Origin: an uncultured Nostoc sp.
GTDB taxonomy: Bacteria > Cyanobacteriota > Cyanobacteriia > Cyanobacteriales > Nostocaceae
Assembly: GCF_937863485.1 (NCBI RefSeq)
Contig: NZ_CALMFY010000088.1
Span: forward strand, 29,596 to 93,595
Reading direction: 5' to 3'
Length of the DNA stretch: 64,000 bases
Positions 17,302 to 25,931 of this stretch are shown in pieces (the first letter of the stretch is position 1; each line of letters starts with the position of its first letter). The translations under genes and the position numbers were made by a program. The notes under the pieces are model-generated. The model saw only the letters and a program-made list of their open reading frames with translations. It searched no databases and was not told the DNA's origin.

Positions 17302-18387
17302 ATGGCTCGAAATAAAAAGAAATCAGCTGGGTTTAAGTATGAGCATCCACTTGCCTCTAGGTGCCCGATTTGTTGTATTGTTCCGCCCCACATGCTGGAA
17401 AATGTAGCGGTGAATGGCAACCCCCAGCAACGGAGTTGGGCTTTTCATACATTAAATGTTTCGGCACAATTTCTGGGGCGGAGAAATGTCATAGGTAATG
17501 TCTCATTTGCACCTTCTCCGGGTGAGAAGCGCCGCACTATTTACGATGTTAAAAATGGGCAGCAACTCCCCGGCACATTGGTGCGTGCTGAGGGCGATCC
17601 TCCTAGCAGTGATACAGCAGTGAATGAAGCCTATGATGCTGCTGGTGCTACTTATGACTTGTTTCATGAGATATTCGATCGCAATTCGATTGATGACAAG
17701 GGACTGCGTTTAGACTCCACTGTGCATTATGGCGTCAAATATGACAACGCCTTTTGGAACGGTGACCAAATGGTTTATGGTGATGGGGACGGAGAACTGT
17801 TTCAAGGCTTCACGAAGTCAATTGATGTGATTGGGCATGAGCTAACTCATGGTGTAACCCAGTATGAAGCGGGTTTACAGTATTATGGCGAACCAGGGGC
17901 ACTGAATGAATCCTTTTCTGATGTCTTCGGTTCCCTCGTGAAACAAAAGACCAAAAATCAAACTGCACAAGAGGCTGATTGGCTGATTGGCGAAGGTCTT
18001 TTGGCACCCACTGTCAAAGGTATTGCCCTGCGCTCAATGAAAGCACCGGGAACAGCATACGATGATCCAGTACTGGGTAAAGATCCGCAACCAGCCCATG
18101 TGAAAGATAAATATACTGGTTCTGATGATAACGGCGGGGTGCATATCAACTCAGGAATTCCTAACTATGCTTTTTATCTAGCGGCTGTAGAAATTGGAGG
18201 CTATGCCTGGGAAACAGTTGGTAAAATATGGTACATAGCTTTACGCGATCGCCTAAATGCCAAAGCAGATTTTAAAAAAGCTGCCAACGTCACCATTCAA
18301 GTTGCTGGCGAACTCTACGGTGATGGGAGTAATGAGCAAAAAGCTGTGCAGAGCGCTTGGCAAAAGGTGGGAGTTATTAAGAGTTAG
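17302..18387 (+). CDS. protealysin-like M4 family metalloprotease
   Basis: 361 residues from the ATG at 17302, chosen because AAGGAG lies 10 bases upstream; earlier in-frame starts only extend over the leader. A short propeptide (ASRCPICCIVPPHMLENVA, about 18-36) is of the protealysin type, not the long thermolysin type, and there is no signal peptide. Zinc site HELTH at 179-183, with the third ligand Glu in GALNESFSDVFG (about 203) and a catalytic His in GGVHINSGIPN. Such enzymes are zinc endopeptidases that mature by removing the propeptide. The next gene encodes its likely inhibitor, so activity is probably held in check inside the cell. Confidence 0.92.
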   Translation: MARNKKKSAGFKYEHPLASRCPICCIVPPHMLENVAVNGNPQQRSWAFHTLNVSAQFLGRRNVIGNVSFAPSPGEKRRTIYDVKNGQQLPGTLVRAEGDPPSSDTAVNEAYDAAGATYDLFHEIFDRNSIDDKGLRLDSTVHYGVKYDNAFWNGDQMVYGDGDGELFQGFTKSIDVIGHELTHGVTQYEAGLQYYGEPGALNESFSDVFGSLVKQKTKNQTAQEADWLIGEGLLAPTVKGIALRSMKAPGTAYDDPVLGKDPQPAHVKDKYTGSDDNGGVHINSGIPNYAFYLAAVEIGGYAWETVGKIWYIALRDRLNAKADFKKAANVTIQVAGELYGDGSNEQKAVQSAWQKVGVIKS

Positions 18388-18537
18388 GAGTTTTTTCTTA
18401 ACTTCTAACTCCTAATTCTTAACTCCTAACTTTACTTTTAGATGTGTTGTTTGTTGTTGCTAAACTGGGAGGTGAAAACTATCATTTCCCAGTCTTTGTA
18501 TTTCTCCCAACTAAGTAGCACAACGGAGAGCAAAAAA

Positions 18538-18837
18538 ATGCGGATATCCTTTGAACGCACGGGCGGCTTTGCTGGGATTACCAAGAAAACAACCGTTGAT
18601 ACAGACACTCTCCCGCCAAATGAAGCCGCCACACTTTCTTGCCTAGTGGAAGCTGCTGATTTATTTAGACTACCTGAACAAATTACTTCGCCAAATCCCC
18701 AGAGTGATCGCTTTGAGTATAAGTTAACAGTAGAAGATAACGGTAAGCAGCATACGGTGACTGTCAGTGAAGCAGCATTGCCAGGAACCTTAAGACCCCT
18801 AATTGAATGGCTACAGAACATAGCACAAAAAAGGTAA
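18538..18837 (+). CDS. emfourin-type protealysin inhibitor
   Basis: 99 residues from ATG 18538 (GGAGAG 7 bases upstream). It begins MRISFERTGGFAGITKKTTV, has a middle Leu-rich helix (AATLSCLVEAADLFRLP) and a DRFEYKLTVEDNGKQHTV strand pair, then a C-terminal helix. This is the pattern of emfourin, the slow-binding protein inhibitor found beside protealysin-like proteases. It sits 150 bases after the protease on the same strand, so the pair likely forms a bicistronic enzyme/inhibitor module. Between them lie several TAACTCCTAA-type short repeats. Confidence 0.85.
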   Translation: MRISFERTGGFAGITKKTTVDTDTLPPNEAATLSCLVEAADLFRLPEQITSPNPQSDRFEYKLTVEDNGKQHTVTVSEAALPGTLRPLIEWLQNIAQKR

Positions 18838-18892
18838 TTTGCTGAAAAAGTTAAATAAAGGCTGACATAAATCCTAAATTTCTCAGGGTACT

Positions 18893-19717
18893 ATGAATAA
18901 ACCAATTAAGCGAGCTTTTTTAGACACTGAAGATGGACAGATTCTTTATCGGATCGGTGGTGAAGGAGAGCCTTTGTTACTGCTGCATATGAACCCCCGC
19001 AGTAGTGACGAATATCGGGAATTAATGTCAATTTTGCTAAAAAAGTACCGCGTGATAGCGATGGATTTCATGGGGTTTGGTGAGTCTGATAAACCGCCAA
19101 AATTGTATACAGTGGCAGACTACGCTAAAACTGTTATTGCCCTGTTGGATGAGTTGGGTATTGAACAAACAAATATTCTGGGGAACCACACGGGCGCTTT
19201 CGTTTCTGGAGAAGTAGCCGCAGCTTATCCGGAACGGGTTAATAATTTAATTTTGTGTAACGTTGCTGGTTTTGGTGAAGCTGGAAAAGCAGATTTAATG
19301 AGGCGGTTTCAGGAAGGTTTCGTCATAAAAGAAGACGGTTCACACCTGATGGAAAGATGGTTAGCTCGTGCAAGATATGTAGGTTCTGCTGAGTTAAATC
19401 ATCGATGGGTTTTAGATGATTTAAAATGCTTTGGCTATCCATTGTATGCAGTTTGGGCTGTGGGAAATTACTGCATTGAGGCTGCCGAAAGATTTAGTTT
19501 AATTAAATGTCCATCTCTCATTCTTTGGGGAATTGATGATGTGGAAGAATTTGAGCGATTGGGTTTAGCACTAGCACAAGATAGATATTTTCTCTCTCAA
19601 GCTCTTCCTCATAGTAAAGTTATCGAGTTTTCAAGCGGAACTATTTGCATGATGAACCAAATACCAGAAATAATTGCAAAGGCAGTACTCGAATTTTTGG
19701 ATAGTCTGAATCTTTAA
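18893..19717 (+). CDS. alpha/beta-hydrolase-fold protein with atypical nucleophile
   Basis: 274 residues with the alpha/beta hydrolase core: LLLLHMNPRSSDEY (oxyanion region), VIAMDFMGFGESDKP and the elbow strand. The nucleophile elbow reads GNHTG (97-101), so His99 is where Ser, Cys or Asp normally stands. Near the end, SLILWGIDD carries the usual acid, but the segment where the catalytic His is expected reads SSGTICMMNQIPE with no His. A classical hydrolase triad is therefore missing. It may be a lyase, a cofactor-free enzyme or a binding protein. It converges with the Rid gene. Confidence 0.8.
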   Translation: MNKPIKRAFLDTEDGQILYRIGGEGEPLLLLHMNPRSSDEYRELMSILLKKYRVIAMDFMGFGESDKPPKLYTVADYAKTVIALLDELGIEQTNILGNHTGAFVSGEVAAAYPERVNNLILCNVAGFGEAGKADLMRRFQEGFVIKEDGSHLMERWLARARYVGSAELNHRWVLDDLKCFGYPLYAVWAVGNYCIEAAERFSLIKCPSLILWGIDDVEEFERLGLALAQDRYFLSQALPHSKVIEFSSGTICMMNQIPEIIAKAVLEFLDSLNL

Positions 19718-19790
19718 AGACAGTAATATATTAGTATCTTTTGGTGGAAGATTTATTTTAGTTTCTGGATTGTCACCCACTATGAATCTT

Positions 19791-20243
19791 CTATTTAGAC
19801 AAAACAGCTGTACACTTAATCTCAACTATCAATTCTGGTGTAGATAAACCAGTAACGCCGATACCAGTCCAGGTAGGATAGTTATTAGTAAAGTAGCGGT
19901 CTTTTACTTGCATAAACAATTGTAAAAATGGAATGATATGCAGTGGTTTATCAAAAGCAGTTGCTTCAGCTTGGAATTCCCCTAAGCCAGTACCAGTGAC
20001 ATGGTAAGTAATCATTTCTACCACATCATCAAAGGTATATCCTCCTGCATCCAGCACCTTTTTGACGTTTTCAAAAGCCTGAACAAACTGGGCTTCTATG
20101 CCTTTAACAATTTGCAAATTTTCATCTCTGCCTACCTGCCCAGATATGTACAAAGTATTACCAACTTTAACACCAGGGCAATAATGAAATTTTTCATATA
20201 AAATTTCCATGCCCTTGGGAACGATCACTTGGCGAGTGGACAT
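19791..20243 (-). CDS. Rid family (YjgF/YER057c/UK114) protein
   Basis: 150 residues from the ATG at 20243 (a GTG one codon earlier is possible). The Rid trimer fold is clear: GVKVGNTLYISGQVGRDENL, then a helix with AFENVKKVLDAGGYTFDDVV and a C-terminal PELIVEIKCTAV. The arginine that binds the imine or carboxylate in RidA deaminases (in an ARxxVxVxxLP segment) is not present; here the segment is TWTGIGVTGLSTP. A non-RidA subfamily is likely. It lies 157 bases downstream of the cyclic amidohydrolase gene on the same strand, which suggests one pathway. Confidence 0.85.
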   Translation of the reverse strand: MSTRQVIVPKGMEILYEKFHYCPGVKVGNTLYISGQVGRDENLQIVKGIEAQFVQAFENVKKVLDAGGYTFDDVVEMITYHVTGTGLGEFQAEATAFDKPLHIIPFLQLFMQVKDRYFTNNYPTWTGIGVTGLSTPELIVEIKCTAVLSK

Positions 20244-20400
20244 CACGAATTTCCTTATACTTATAATGTTTTTTTAAATGACAACGAGTATACAGTTTAG
20301 CAATAAACACTAGTTTAGATCAATTTTAGATGTCACCATAGCAGAGAAATGAGAAAGTAATTGATTCAAAATTATTTTTAGTTTATGCATTCTTATTTGT

Positions 20401-21906
20401 CTATATTTTAGAATTTAAATAACGTCCTCTAGGCGCACCTATTACCTGTCCTCGATGGTAAATTATGTTCCCCCGCAAAAACGTACTTTTCACCCGCCCA
20501 GTTAACTCTACACCTTCAAAAGGTGTGTAACCTTGTTGTGACTCCGACTCAGCCGCACGTACCACAAAACTTTCATTAGGGTCTACTAACACCAAATCAG
20601 CATCATAGCCAACAGCAATATCACCTTTTTCTAACAAACCAAAGCGCCGTGATGGGTTCCAAGATAGCAACTTAGCCATGTGGTTGTAAGACATCCCCCG
20701 TTTGCTACCTTCACTAAATACACCAGAAAGTAAATATTCTGTACCGCCAAAACCAGACTTTGCTAACCAAATATTATTCGGGTCTTTAGCACTTCTTTTT
20801 TGTTCAGCAGAACAGCAAGCATGGTCGCTAACTATCCAATCTACTTGATTGTTGAGTACTGCTTGCCATAAGTATTCCACATCGGCACGGGGACGAATAG
20901 GAGGGTTGACTTTTGCCCAAGTACCATTAGGGGTATCGACATCTAATAGCAAATGTCCAACAGTAACTTCTCGCCGAAAATTGATGTGGGGAAAAGCAGT
21001 TTGCATAGTTAAAGCTGCTTCCATTGCTTTACGTGAACTCAGGTGCAACAAATTGATATTTGCACAGTTAGTTTCATGTGCCAAATAAGAAGCAATGCAA
21101 ATTGCTAAACCTTCGGAATGAGGAGGACGTGCTGCACTATAGGCATGTAGTCCGCTAAGACTAGAATCATTTTCAACTATTTTGGTATAAGCGTTGAGAA
21201 TTTCTGCAACTTCGCAGTGCAAACTCAAGCTGATAGTATCTCGCGCTTCTGGATGTTTTTCTATCAAGCGAGTTAGACCGCGCATAATAAATTCAAAATG
21301 GGCGAAGTCGTACCGTTCCTCTTTGTTAATCATCAAAAAGAGGTTTTGCTGGTCTGACAAACCATGCAACCCATAACCGCCATAAAACATGAAGATTTTA
21401 AACGAAGATACACCGTGTTCCTCAAACAATAGAGGTATTTCGTCGATATGCTGGCTAGCTATAGGTGCAACGTGATAGCTGTAATCTACAAAAAAATTAC
21501 CTGCGGATAACGCCAACACCTCTGGAAAAAAATCGCGGTAGGAGCCGCCTTTGTTAAGATAATACTGCCCTGTACGGATGTAATTTAAGCTGGTAGTCAC
21601 ACCTCCCATAGCGGCTGCTTTGGTTTCAGTCACAGCATCTTTGTCGAGGGGTTGATAGATACCGATGTGCATATGGGCATCCACGACCCCAGGAAAGCCT
21701 AGCAGGTTTTTGCCATCAAATACCTCTTTCCCTGTGTCTGGGCTAATATTAGGGGCAATCTGAGCAAATTTTCCATCCTTAATTCCTAAATCAAGTAGTG
21801 CGTAGGCGTAGCCCGTCGTAGACATCGCATCCTGATGGGGACGAACTACGCGCACATTTTTGATAATTTGATCTAATAGGGGGGTTTCAGACACAGTAGA
21901 CCTCAC
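20401..21906 (-). CDS. cyclic amidohydrolase (dihydropyrimidinase/hydantoinase/allantoinase type)
   Basis: 501 residues from a GTG at 21906; a GTG four codons later is also possible. It has the TIM-barrel metal ligands of this superfamily: VDAHMHIGI (HxH), a candidate carboxylated Lys in SSFKIFMFYGGYG, His in SLSLHCEVAE, His in NLLHLSSRKA and Asp in VDWIVSDHACC. Family members open cyclic amide rings such as dihydropyrimidines, hydantoins or allantoin; the substrate cannot be told. About residues 27-36 derive from a small dispersed repeat inserted in frame. Its partner may be the Rid gene just downstream. Confidence 0.88.
   Translation of the reverse strand: MRSTVSETPLLDQIIKNVRVVRPHQDAMSTTGYAYALLDLGIKDGKFAQIAPNISPDTGKEVFDGKNLLGFPGVVDAHMHIGIYQPLDKDAVTETKAAAMGGVTTSLNYIRTGQYYLNKGGSYRDFFPEVLALSAGNFFVDYSYHVAPIASQHIDEIPLLFEEHGVSSFKIFMFYGGYGLHGLSDQQNLFLMINKEERYDFAHFEFIMRGLTRLIEKHPEARDTISLSLHCEVAEILNAYTKIVENDSSLSGLHAYSAARPPHSEGLAICIASYLAHETNCANINLLHLSSRKAMEAALTMQTAFPHINFRREVTVGHLLLDVDTPNGTWAKVNPPIRPRADVEYLWQAVLNNQVDWIVSDHACCSAEQKRSAKDPNNIWLAKSGFGGTEYLLSGVFSEGSKRGMSYNHMAKLLSWNPSRRFGLLEKGDIAVGYDADLVLVDPNESFVVRAAESESQQGYTPFEGVELTGRVKSTFLRGNIIYHRGQVIGAPRGRYLNSKI
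21800..21828. repeat. 29-nt small dispersed repeat inside the amidohydrolase gene
   Basis: It begins GCGTAGGCGTAGCCCG and ends GTAGACATCGC. The same 29 bases occur inverted at 42517-42545, and a 3-base variant at 50746-50774. Here it encodes an in-frame run of about ten residues including MSTTGYAY in the N-terminal strand region. This matches the small dispersed repeats known from Nostoc. Confidence 0.85.
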
Positions 21907-22011
21907 ACTAAAATGAGTTTAGTCAGGAATTCCAACATCGAATCGTGACGAAGACCAAATCTGATCATTATATAACGGTTTTTTATGAAATCATCTTCAG
22001 GAGAAAAGACA

Positions 22012-22806
22012 ATGGAAAGTTTTAATGAGTATCATATAGACCCAAAGGAATTTACTTTTCTCAAAAGTTTTCAAGATAGCTGGCAATTTATTAGAGATGA
22101 GTTTACAAGCTTTATTAATAATGCATCTAATGAAGAGTTAAAACTCACTTACGAGATTCTGGGACCTAAAAGTAAAACCATTAAAACGAAAGGTAATGCA
22201 AAATACACTGCTTTTGGTATTTTATTTCAAGGTATATTTATTGAAGAATATATTCAAGCACATCAAATACAATATCCTGATTATGGGTTAGATGATGCAT
22301 CAGAAAAAGCACTTGCATTAAGAGAGAAATATTTCCCAAATTTGGCTAAGGTGATAGAAAAAGTGAACTTTAGCGATAATGGTGTGCTCAGAAATGTGTA
22401 TTTTGGTACATTCCATCCAGGCTTGGATATCAAGCTACATGTGAACTATAATGCTCATATGAATCGTGGCTATCTAGGATTGATTGTGCCAGAGGGCGAT
22501 GTGGCTATGAAAATATGCCATGAGCAGCTTTATTGGCATGAAGGAAAATTTCTGGTTTTAGATCACAGCTATCCACACTGTCCGCATAATTACACCAATT
22601 ATGACAGAACTGTCTTGGTTGTAGACTTTTTTAAACCGGATAAACCCAGAGAGGAAGTTATCCAATTTGAGAAAGAGCAAGTCACACAACGGATGCAAGA
22701 TAATCCTTACAGCTTAGGTGTTTTTGGTAAAAGTGATAAAGCTAAAGAAGAAGATTTTATCAAGTATGGTTTAGCTCATCAATTAAAGTGGGAGAAAGCC
22801 TTATAA
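22012..22806 (+). CDS. aspartyl/asparaginyl beta-hydroxylase family protein
   Basis: 264 residues from the ATG at 22012, which has AGGAG nine bases upstream; an ATG at 21985 would add nine residues. The conserved domain reads GTFHPGLDIKLHVNYNAHMN, then RGYLGLIVPEGD, LYWHEGKFLVLDHSYPH and NYDRTVLVVDFF. His in the first and last segments fit the iron ligands of Fe(II)/2-oxoglutarate hydroxylases of this family, and the Arg in YDRTVL fits 2-oxoglutarate binding. The substrate, protein or small molecule, is unknown. It is divergent from the amidohydrolase. Confidence 0.85.
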   Translation: MESFNEYHIDPKEFTFLKSFQDSWQFIRDEFTSFINNASNEELKLTYEILGPKSKTIKTKGNAKYTAFGILFQGIFIEEYIQAHQIQYPDYGLDDASEKALALREKYFPNLAKVIEKVNFSDNGVLRNVYFGTFHPGLDIKLHVNYNAHMNRGYLGLIVPEGDVAMKICHEQLYWHEGKFLVLDHSYPHCPHNYTNYDRTVLVVDFFKPDKPREEVIQFEKEQVTQRMQDNPYSLGVFGKSDKAKEEDFIKYGLAHQLKWEKAL

Positions 22807-23381
22807 GCTTAACGTAACGCACCTTAAAGGTTGTTTCAAAAGTGTTTAGCTGTGATTTTAGGCACTTATTGATCTCCCCTAGTCTACGCCATTAGCTCAT
22901 AGGGGAAACCCCCTACAGCCCTTTTCCTAAAGAAGACACTATGTGAACGGGCATCCTAAGGTAGGCGCTAGCCTCTCCTTTTGAGAGAAGACCACGCTAG
23001 CTACCCGTGGAACTGGAATCAAAGTCCCTCTTTTTAAGGGGGATTTAGGAGGACTTACAAGTCTTTGATATATCACAAACAACTTTTCAAAAATATTCTT
23101 AGATTCTTGATGATACGTTAGCTGAAAGCATAATGTACCCTACAATTGAATGGTACTTGCTTAAGTAAAAGTTACTGCCCAGAATCCCGACTTAATCAAG
23201 AAGTCGGGATTTGAAATAAAGCCTAATTAAATTTATTAATATAGCTTAAAATATTTGCGCCAATTTACTTGATAAAAGATTCTTTTACAACCAACCTACT
23301 GCAACTAGTAATATCACAGAGGCTCAAAAGCTATACGTTAAAAACAATAATTGAGGAGTAAGGTAAACCTAATATTTAAAT
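22807..23381. repeat. repeat-rich gap
   Basis: The stretch 22875-23010 is a mosaic repeat with CCCCTACAGCCCTT, GAACGGGCATCCTA and GGCGCTAGCCTCTCC; a clear relative lies at 33995-34130. AAGTCGGGA palindromic pieces lie near 23190-23210 (CCCGACTTAATCAAGAAGTCGGG). A ribosome-binding GAGGAG occurs at 23352-23358, ahead of the next gene. No gene was seen. Confidence 0.65.
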
Positions 23382-24389
23382 ATGAACGTAACAAACTACA
23401 GAAAGTTAATTGCAAAGCAACTGAATCAAGATTTTAAATCTGCCGTTGAAATTGTCGAAATTTCTATTTCCAAACCTGCTGCTAATGAACTTTTAATTAA
23501 AAACAAATTTGCTGGCGTTAACGGTGGCTTTGATACTTTACTTTGTCGTGGTGATGTTCCCTATGTTAACTTAATTCCTCCCTTTGATTTAGGTGTGGAA
23601 GCTATAGGAAAAGTTGTCGCTATAGGTGAAAATGTTAAAGATTTTCAAATAGGTGATGCTGTCATAACTACAGCGCGTGGCGGCGGTTATCGAGAATATC
23701 AGGTTGTAGATGCAAACTTAGTAGTCAAAGTGCGTGAAGCTACACCAGAAGTTCTAACCCTGATTCCTACAGGTGTATCAGCCTTGGTGGCATTGGAACA
23801 AGTGGGGGAGATGAAAAGTAATGAAGTGGTTTTAGTGACAGCAGCAGCAGGAGGAACCGGTCATATTGCGGTGCAATTGGCAAAGTTAGCTGGTAATCAT
23901 GTAATTGGTACTTGTAGTTCTGAGGCAAAGGCAAAGTTACTGAGAGAATTAGGGTGCGATCGCATTATCAACTATCGTACAGAAAACCTCAATCAAGTCC
24001 TCAAGCAAGAATACCCCAATGGGATTAATTTAATTTTTGACTGTGTAGGCAAAACCGTATTTGATACCTGCGTTGAAAACTTAGCAGTGCGGGGACGCTT
24101 AGTAGTGGTTGGTTTCATCTCCGAATACGCAAATAATGTAGAACAAATTACACAAGCCCGTATTTATCACCAGCTATTTTGGAAAGCTGCTTCTGTGAAA
24201 GGCTTTCTCATGCCTCATTATAAAGAACATATAGCAGAGGCACGCGATCGCCTCTTAAATCTGTTCTACACAGACAAACTCAAGGTTGCCGTTGACCCAA
24301 CACAGTTTCAAGGTATAGAATCAATACCCGACGCTGTAGAATATCTCTTCAGTGGTCAGAATTGTGGGAAAGTGGTAACGAGATTTTAA
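23382..24389 (+). CDS. MDR-superfamily NADPH:quinone oxidoreductase-like enzyme
   Basis: 335 residues of the medium-chain dehydrogenase/reductase family. N-terminal GroES-like domain with FAGVNGGFDTLLCRGD and FDLGVEAIGKVVAIG; Rossmann domain with VVLVTAAAGGTGHIAVQLAKLAG (about 146-168), the NADP-binding region of zinc-independent members. The cysteines of the structural zinc site are absent. It resembles the prostaglandin-reductase/ZADH2 branch that reduces alpha,beta-unsaturated ketones. It is followed after 38 bases by an NTF2-like gene, so the two probably form an operon. Confidence 0.88.
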   Translation: MNVTNYRKLIAKQLNQDFKSAVEIVEISISKPAANELLIKNKFAGVNGGFDTLLCRGDVPYVNLIPPFDLGVEAIGKVVAIGENVKDFQIGDAVITTARGGGYREYQVVDANLVVKVREATPEVLTLIPTGVSALVALEQVGEMKSNEVVLVTAAAGGTGHIAVQLAKLAGNHVIGTCSSEAKAKLLRELGCDRIINYRTENLNQVLKQEYPNGINLIFDCVGKTVFDTCVENLAVRGRLVVVGFISEYANNVEQITQARIYHQLFWKAASVKGFLMPHYKEHIAEARDRLLNLFYTDKLKVAVDPTQFQGIESIPDAVEYLFSGQNCGKVVTRF

Positions 24390-24427
24390 GTAACACGGTA
24401 TTAGTTTATATCCAGTCGGGGGTGAGA

Positions 24428-24823
24428 ATGACACAAGATTCAGAAAATACTTTAAAAGTTGCTCAACAAGCATTTGAGCATTTTACACATGGTCTGGCCA
24501 CAGGGGAGTGGCAAGCATTTCTAGATATGCTCACAGAAGATTTTACCCTTTGGTTTCCGGTGGGTAAATTTCACGGGTTAAATGTGGGAAAAGAACGAGC
24601 TAGAGAGTTTTTCGAGTACGTTTCTGAATCATTCCAAGGGGGAATCACCCTGACCCTAGAACGTTTTACTAGCAATGATACAACGGTTGTTTTTGAGTTT
24701 CGGGATGAGGGACGTTTGTTGGAACAACCTTACAAAAATCGTTTAGCGGTTTCCTGGGATGTGCGTGGAGACAAAATTTGCGCCTATCGAGAATACTTTG
24801 GCAGCGATGGTAAATCGTATTAA
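24428..24823 (+). CDS. NTF2-like (SnoaL-type) small protein
   Basis: 131 residues from the ATG at 24428; a GGGGGTGAG sequence just upstream and lack of overlap with the previous gene favour it over an earlier in-frame start at 24362. It has the cone-shaped NTF2/SnoaL pattern: an N-terminal helix (VAQQAFEHFTHGLATGEWQAF), MLTEDFTLWFPVG, a GKERAREFFEYV helix and long strands ending AVSWDVRGDKICAYREYFG. Such folds serve as isomerases, cyclases, dehydratases or binding proteins. With the upstream reductase it may act on the same small molecule. Confidence 0.8.
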   Translation: MTQDSENTLKVAQQAFEHFTHGLATGEWQAFLDMLTEDFTLWFPVGKFHGLNVGKERAREFFEYVSESFQGGITLTLERFTSNDTTVVFEFRDEGRLLEQPYKNRLAVSWDVRGDKICAYREYFGSDGKSY

Positions 24824-24841
24824 ATAATTCCTAATGACGCT

Positions 24842-24919
24842 CTCTACGAGACGCGCAAGGGACGCGGACTCGTAAAGCCTGGGGCATAGCTACGCCCTAA
24901 GCGCCAGCCTCTCGTAGAG
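24842..24919. repeat. palindromic dispersed repeat
   Basis: CTCTACGAGA (24842-24851) and TCTCGTAGAG (24910-24919) are perfect inverted ends around a GC-rich centre that also contains GGGGCATAGCTACGCCC. It stands between convergent genes. Related pieces occur at 47705-47730, 52330-52360 and 58235-58250. Confidence 0.75.
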
Positions 24920-24972
24920 AAGAGAGCTGCGCTAACGTAATTCGTAATTAAGAATTATTTCATTCACTCTCC

Positions 24973-25449
24973 TTAGTTCCTTTCAGGGTTGAGTTCGTTG
25001 ATTTCTCTGCATTTAGCCTCTGCGGCTTGATATGCTGCTAAATAGTCTTGACCACCCAACATCACATCACCGTAATATTCATAAGGTGGATGACCATAGA
25101 TTGGCAATGGATCATCTTCTGGATAATCTTCTTTTGATTCTTCAATGATCGCTTTCAGTTTTTTAACGGTAAACCCTTGTGCAGCAAAATACCAAAGTTC
25201 TTGGGGATTTTTGTTCAGGTGCGGTAATGTGGGATCGACAATGCGGACATCGGAGGCGTCGCCTAGCTCAATCCAACTGTGTTCAATTGGTCTGTATGGC
25301 TTCCCGATAAAAGCTAAAAACCCCTGAATATATGTTGCTCCCTCAGTCGATAATACTGCTTTGTAAGCATTATCAAACGGAGTGCTAGCTCTGCTGTTTA
25401 TGAGTTCAGCAATTTTGATTGACAGCGTTTCATCCAATAGTTTGTTCAT
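24973..25449 (-). CDS. hypothetical protein, papain/transglutaminase-like pattern lacking its Cys
   Basis: 158 residues from ATG 25449. No named family was recognised with certainty. The stretch PFDNAYKAVLSTEGATYIQG, then IEHSWIEL and VRIVDPTLP, follows the CYxNA...YVEGF...HAW...VxDPT pattern of small papain-like proteins. The position of the catalytic Cys is filled by other residues (PFDNA), while the His and Asp positions are kept. If the alignment is right, it is a non-catalytic member. The C-terminal part is acidic and rich in Tyr and Pro. Confidence 0.55.
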   Translation of the reverse strand: MNKLLDETLSIKIAELINSRASTPFDNAYKAVLSTEGATYIQGFLAFIGKPYRPIEHSWIELGDASDVRIVDPTLPHLNKNPQELWYFAAQGFTVKKLKAIIEESKEDYPEDDPLPIYGHPPYEYYGDVMLGGQDYLAAYQAAEAKCREINELNPERN

Positions 25450-25931
25450 CAATAGCAGGGATTAGAGCAGCCATGAAAACATATTACCACTGCTACTTCC
25501 TGTCTTGCTTGGGGATTCAGAAGGCTGAGGGATATAGGGGAGGCTTGGAAGCTCGTTCATCCACTTCAAAGACTCGTTCATCTCCTTCAGAGGAGGTCTG
25601 AAAAGTTTTTTGTATACTACACCCAACGCTTATAGTTCCCCCTAAATCCACGCCACTTGCTCATGGGGAGCCAATGCGGTTTGTCTCGTTCCCAGTCTGA
25701 GACTGGGAATGCCTAATCAGAGGCTCCGCCTCAAAACTAGCGGCACCGCAATGAATTGTATTTCCAGCCGAGGCTGGAAACGAGATTTTAAAAAAGTTTT
25801 TGCTTAAGTTGACACATATGAGCAATGATCTGCCCCTACAAGTAGTCTGTATTCCATGTAATTGAGAACCGCTATAAATATGTAGAAAATTTAAGGGTAC
25901 ACAGCTAGCTGTGCGCCCTAACTATGTTTAT
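25450..25931. repeat. gap with a double-hairpin MITE-like element at 25685-25784
   Basis: The 100-bp element begins CTCGTTCCCAGTCTGAGACTG and ends TTTCCAGCCGAGGCTGGAAACGAG in outline; each end holds its own perfect hairpin (CCCAGTCT/AGACTGGG and CCAGCC/GGCTGG), and the ends are complementary to each other. An AGAGGCTCCGCCTC piece lies in the middle. At 25637-25670 stands part of the mosaic repeat also seen near 33995. No gene was seen. Confidence 0.75.
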
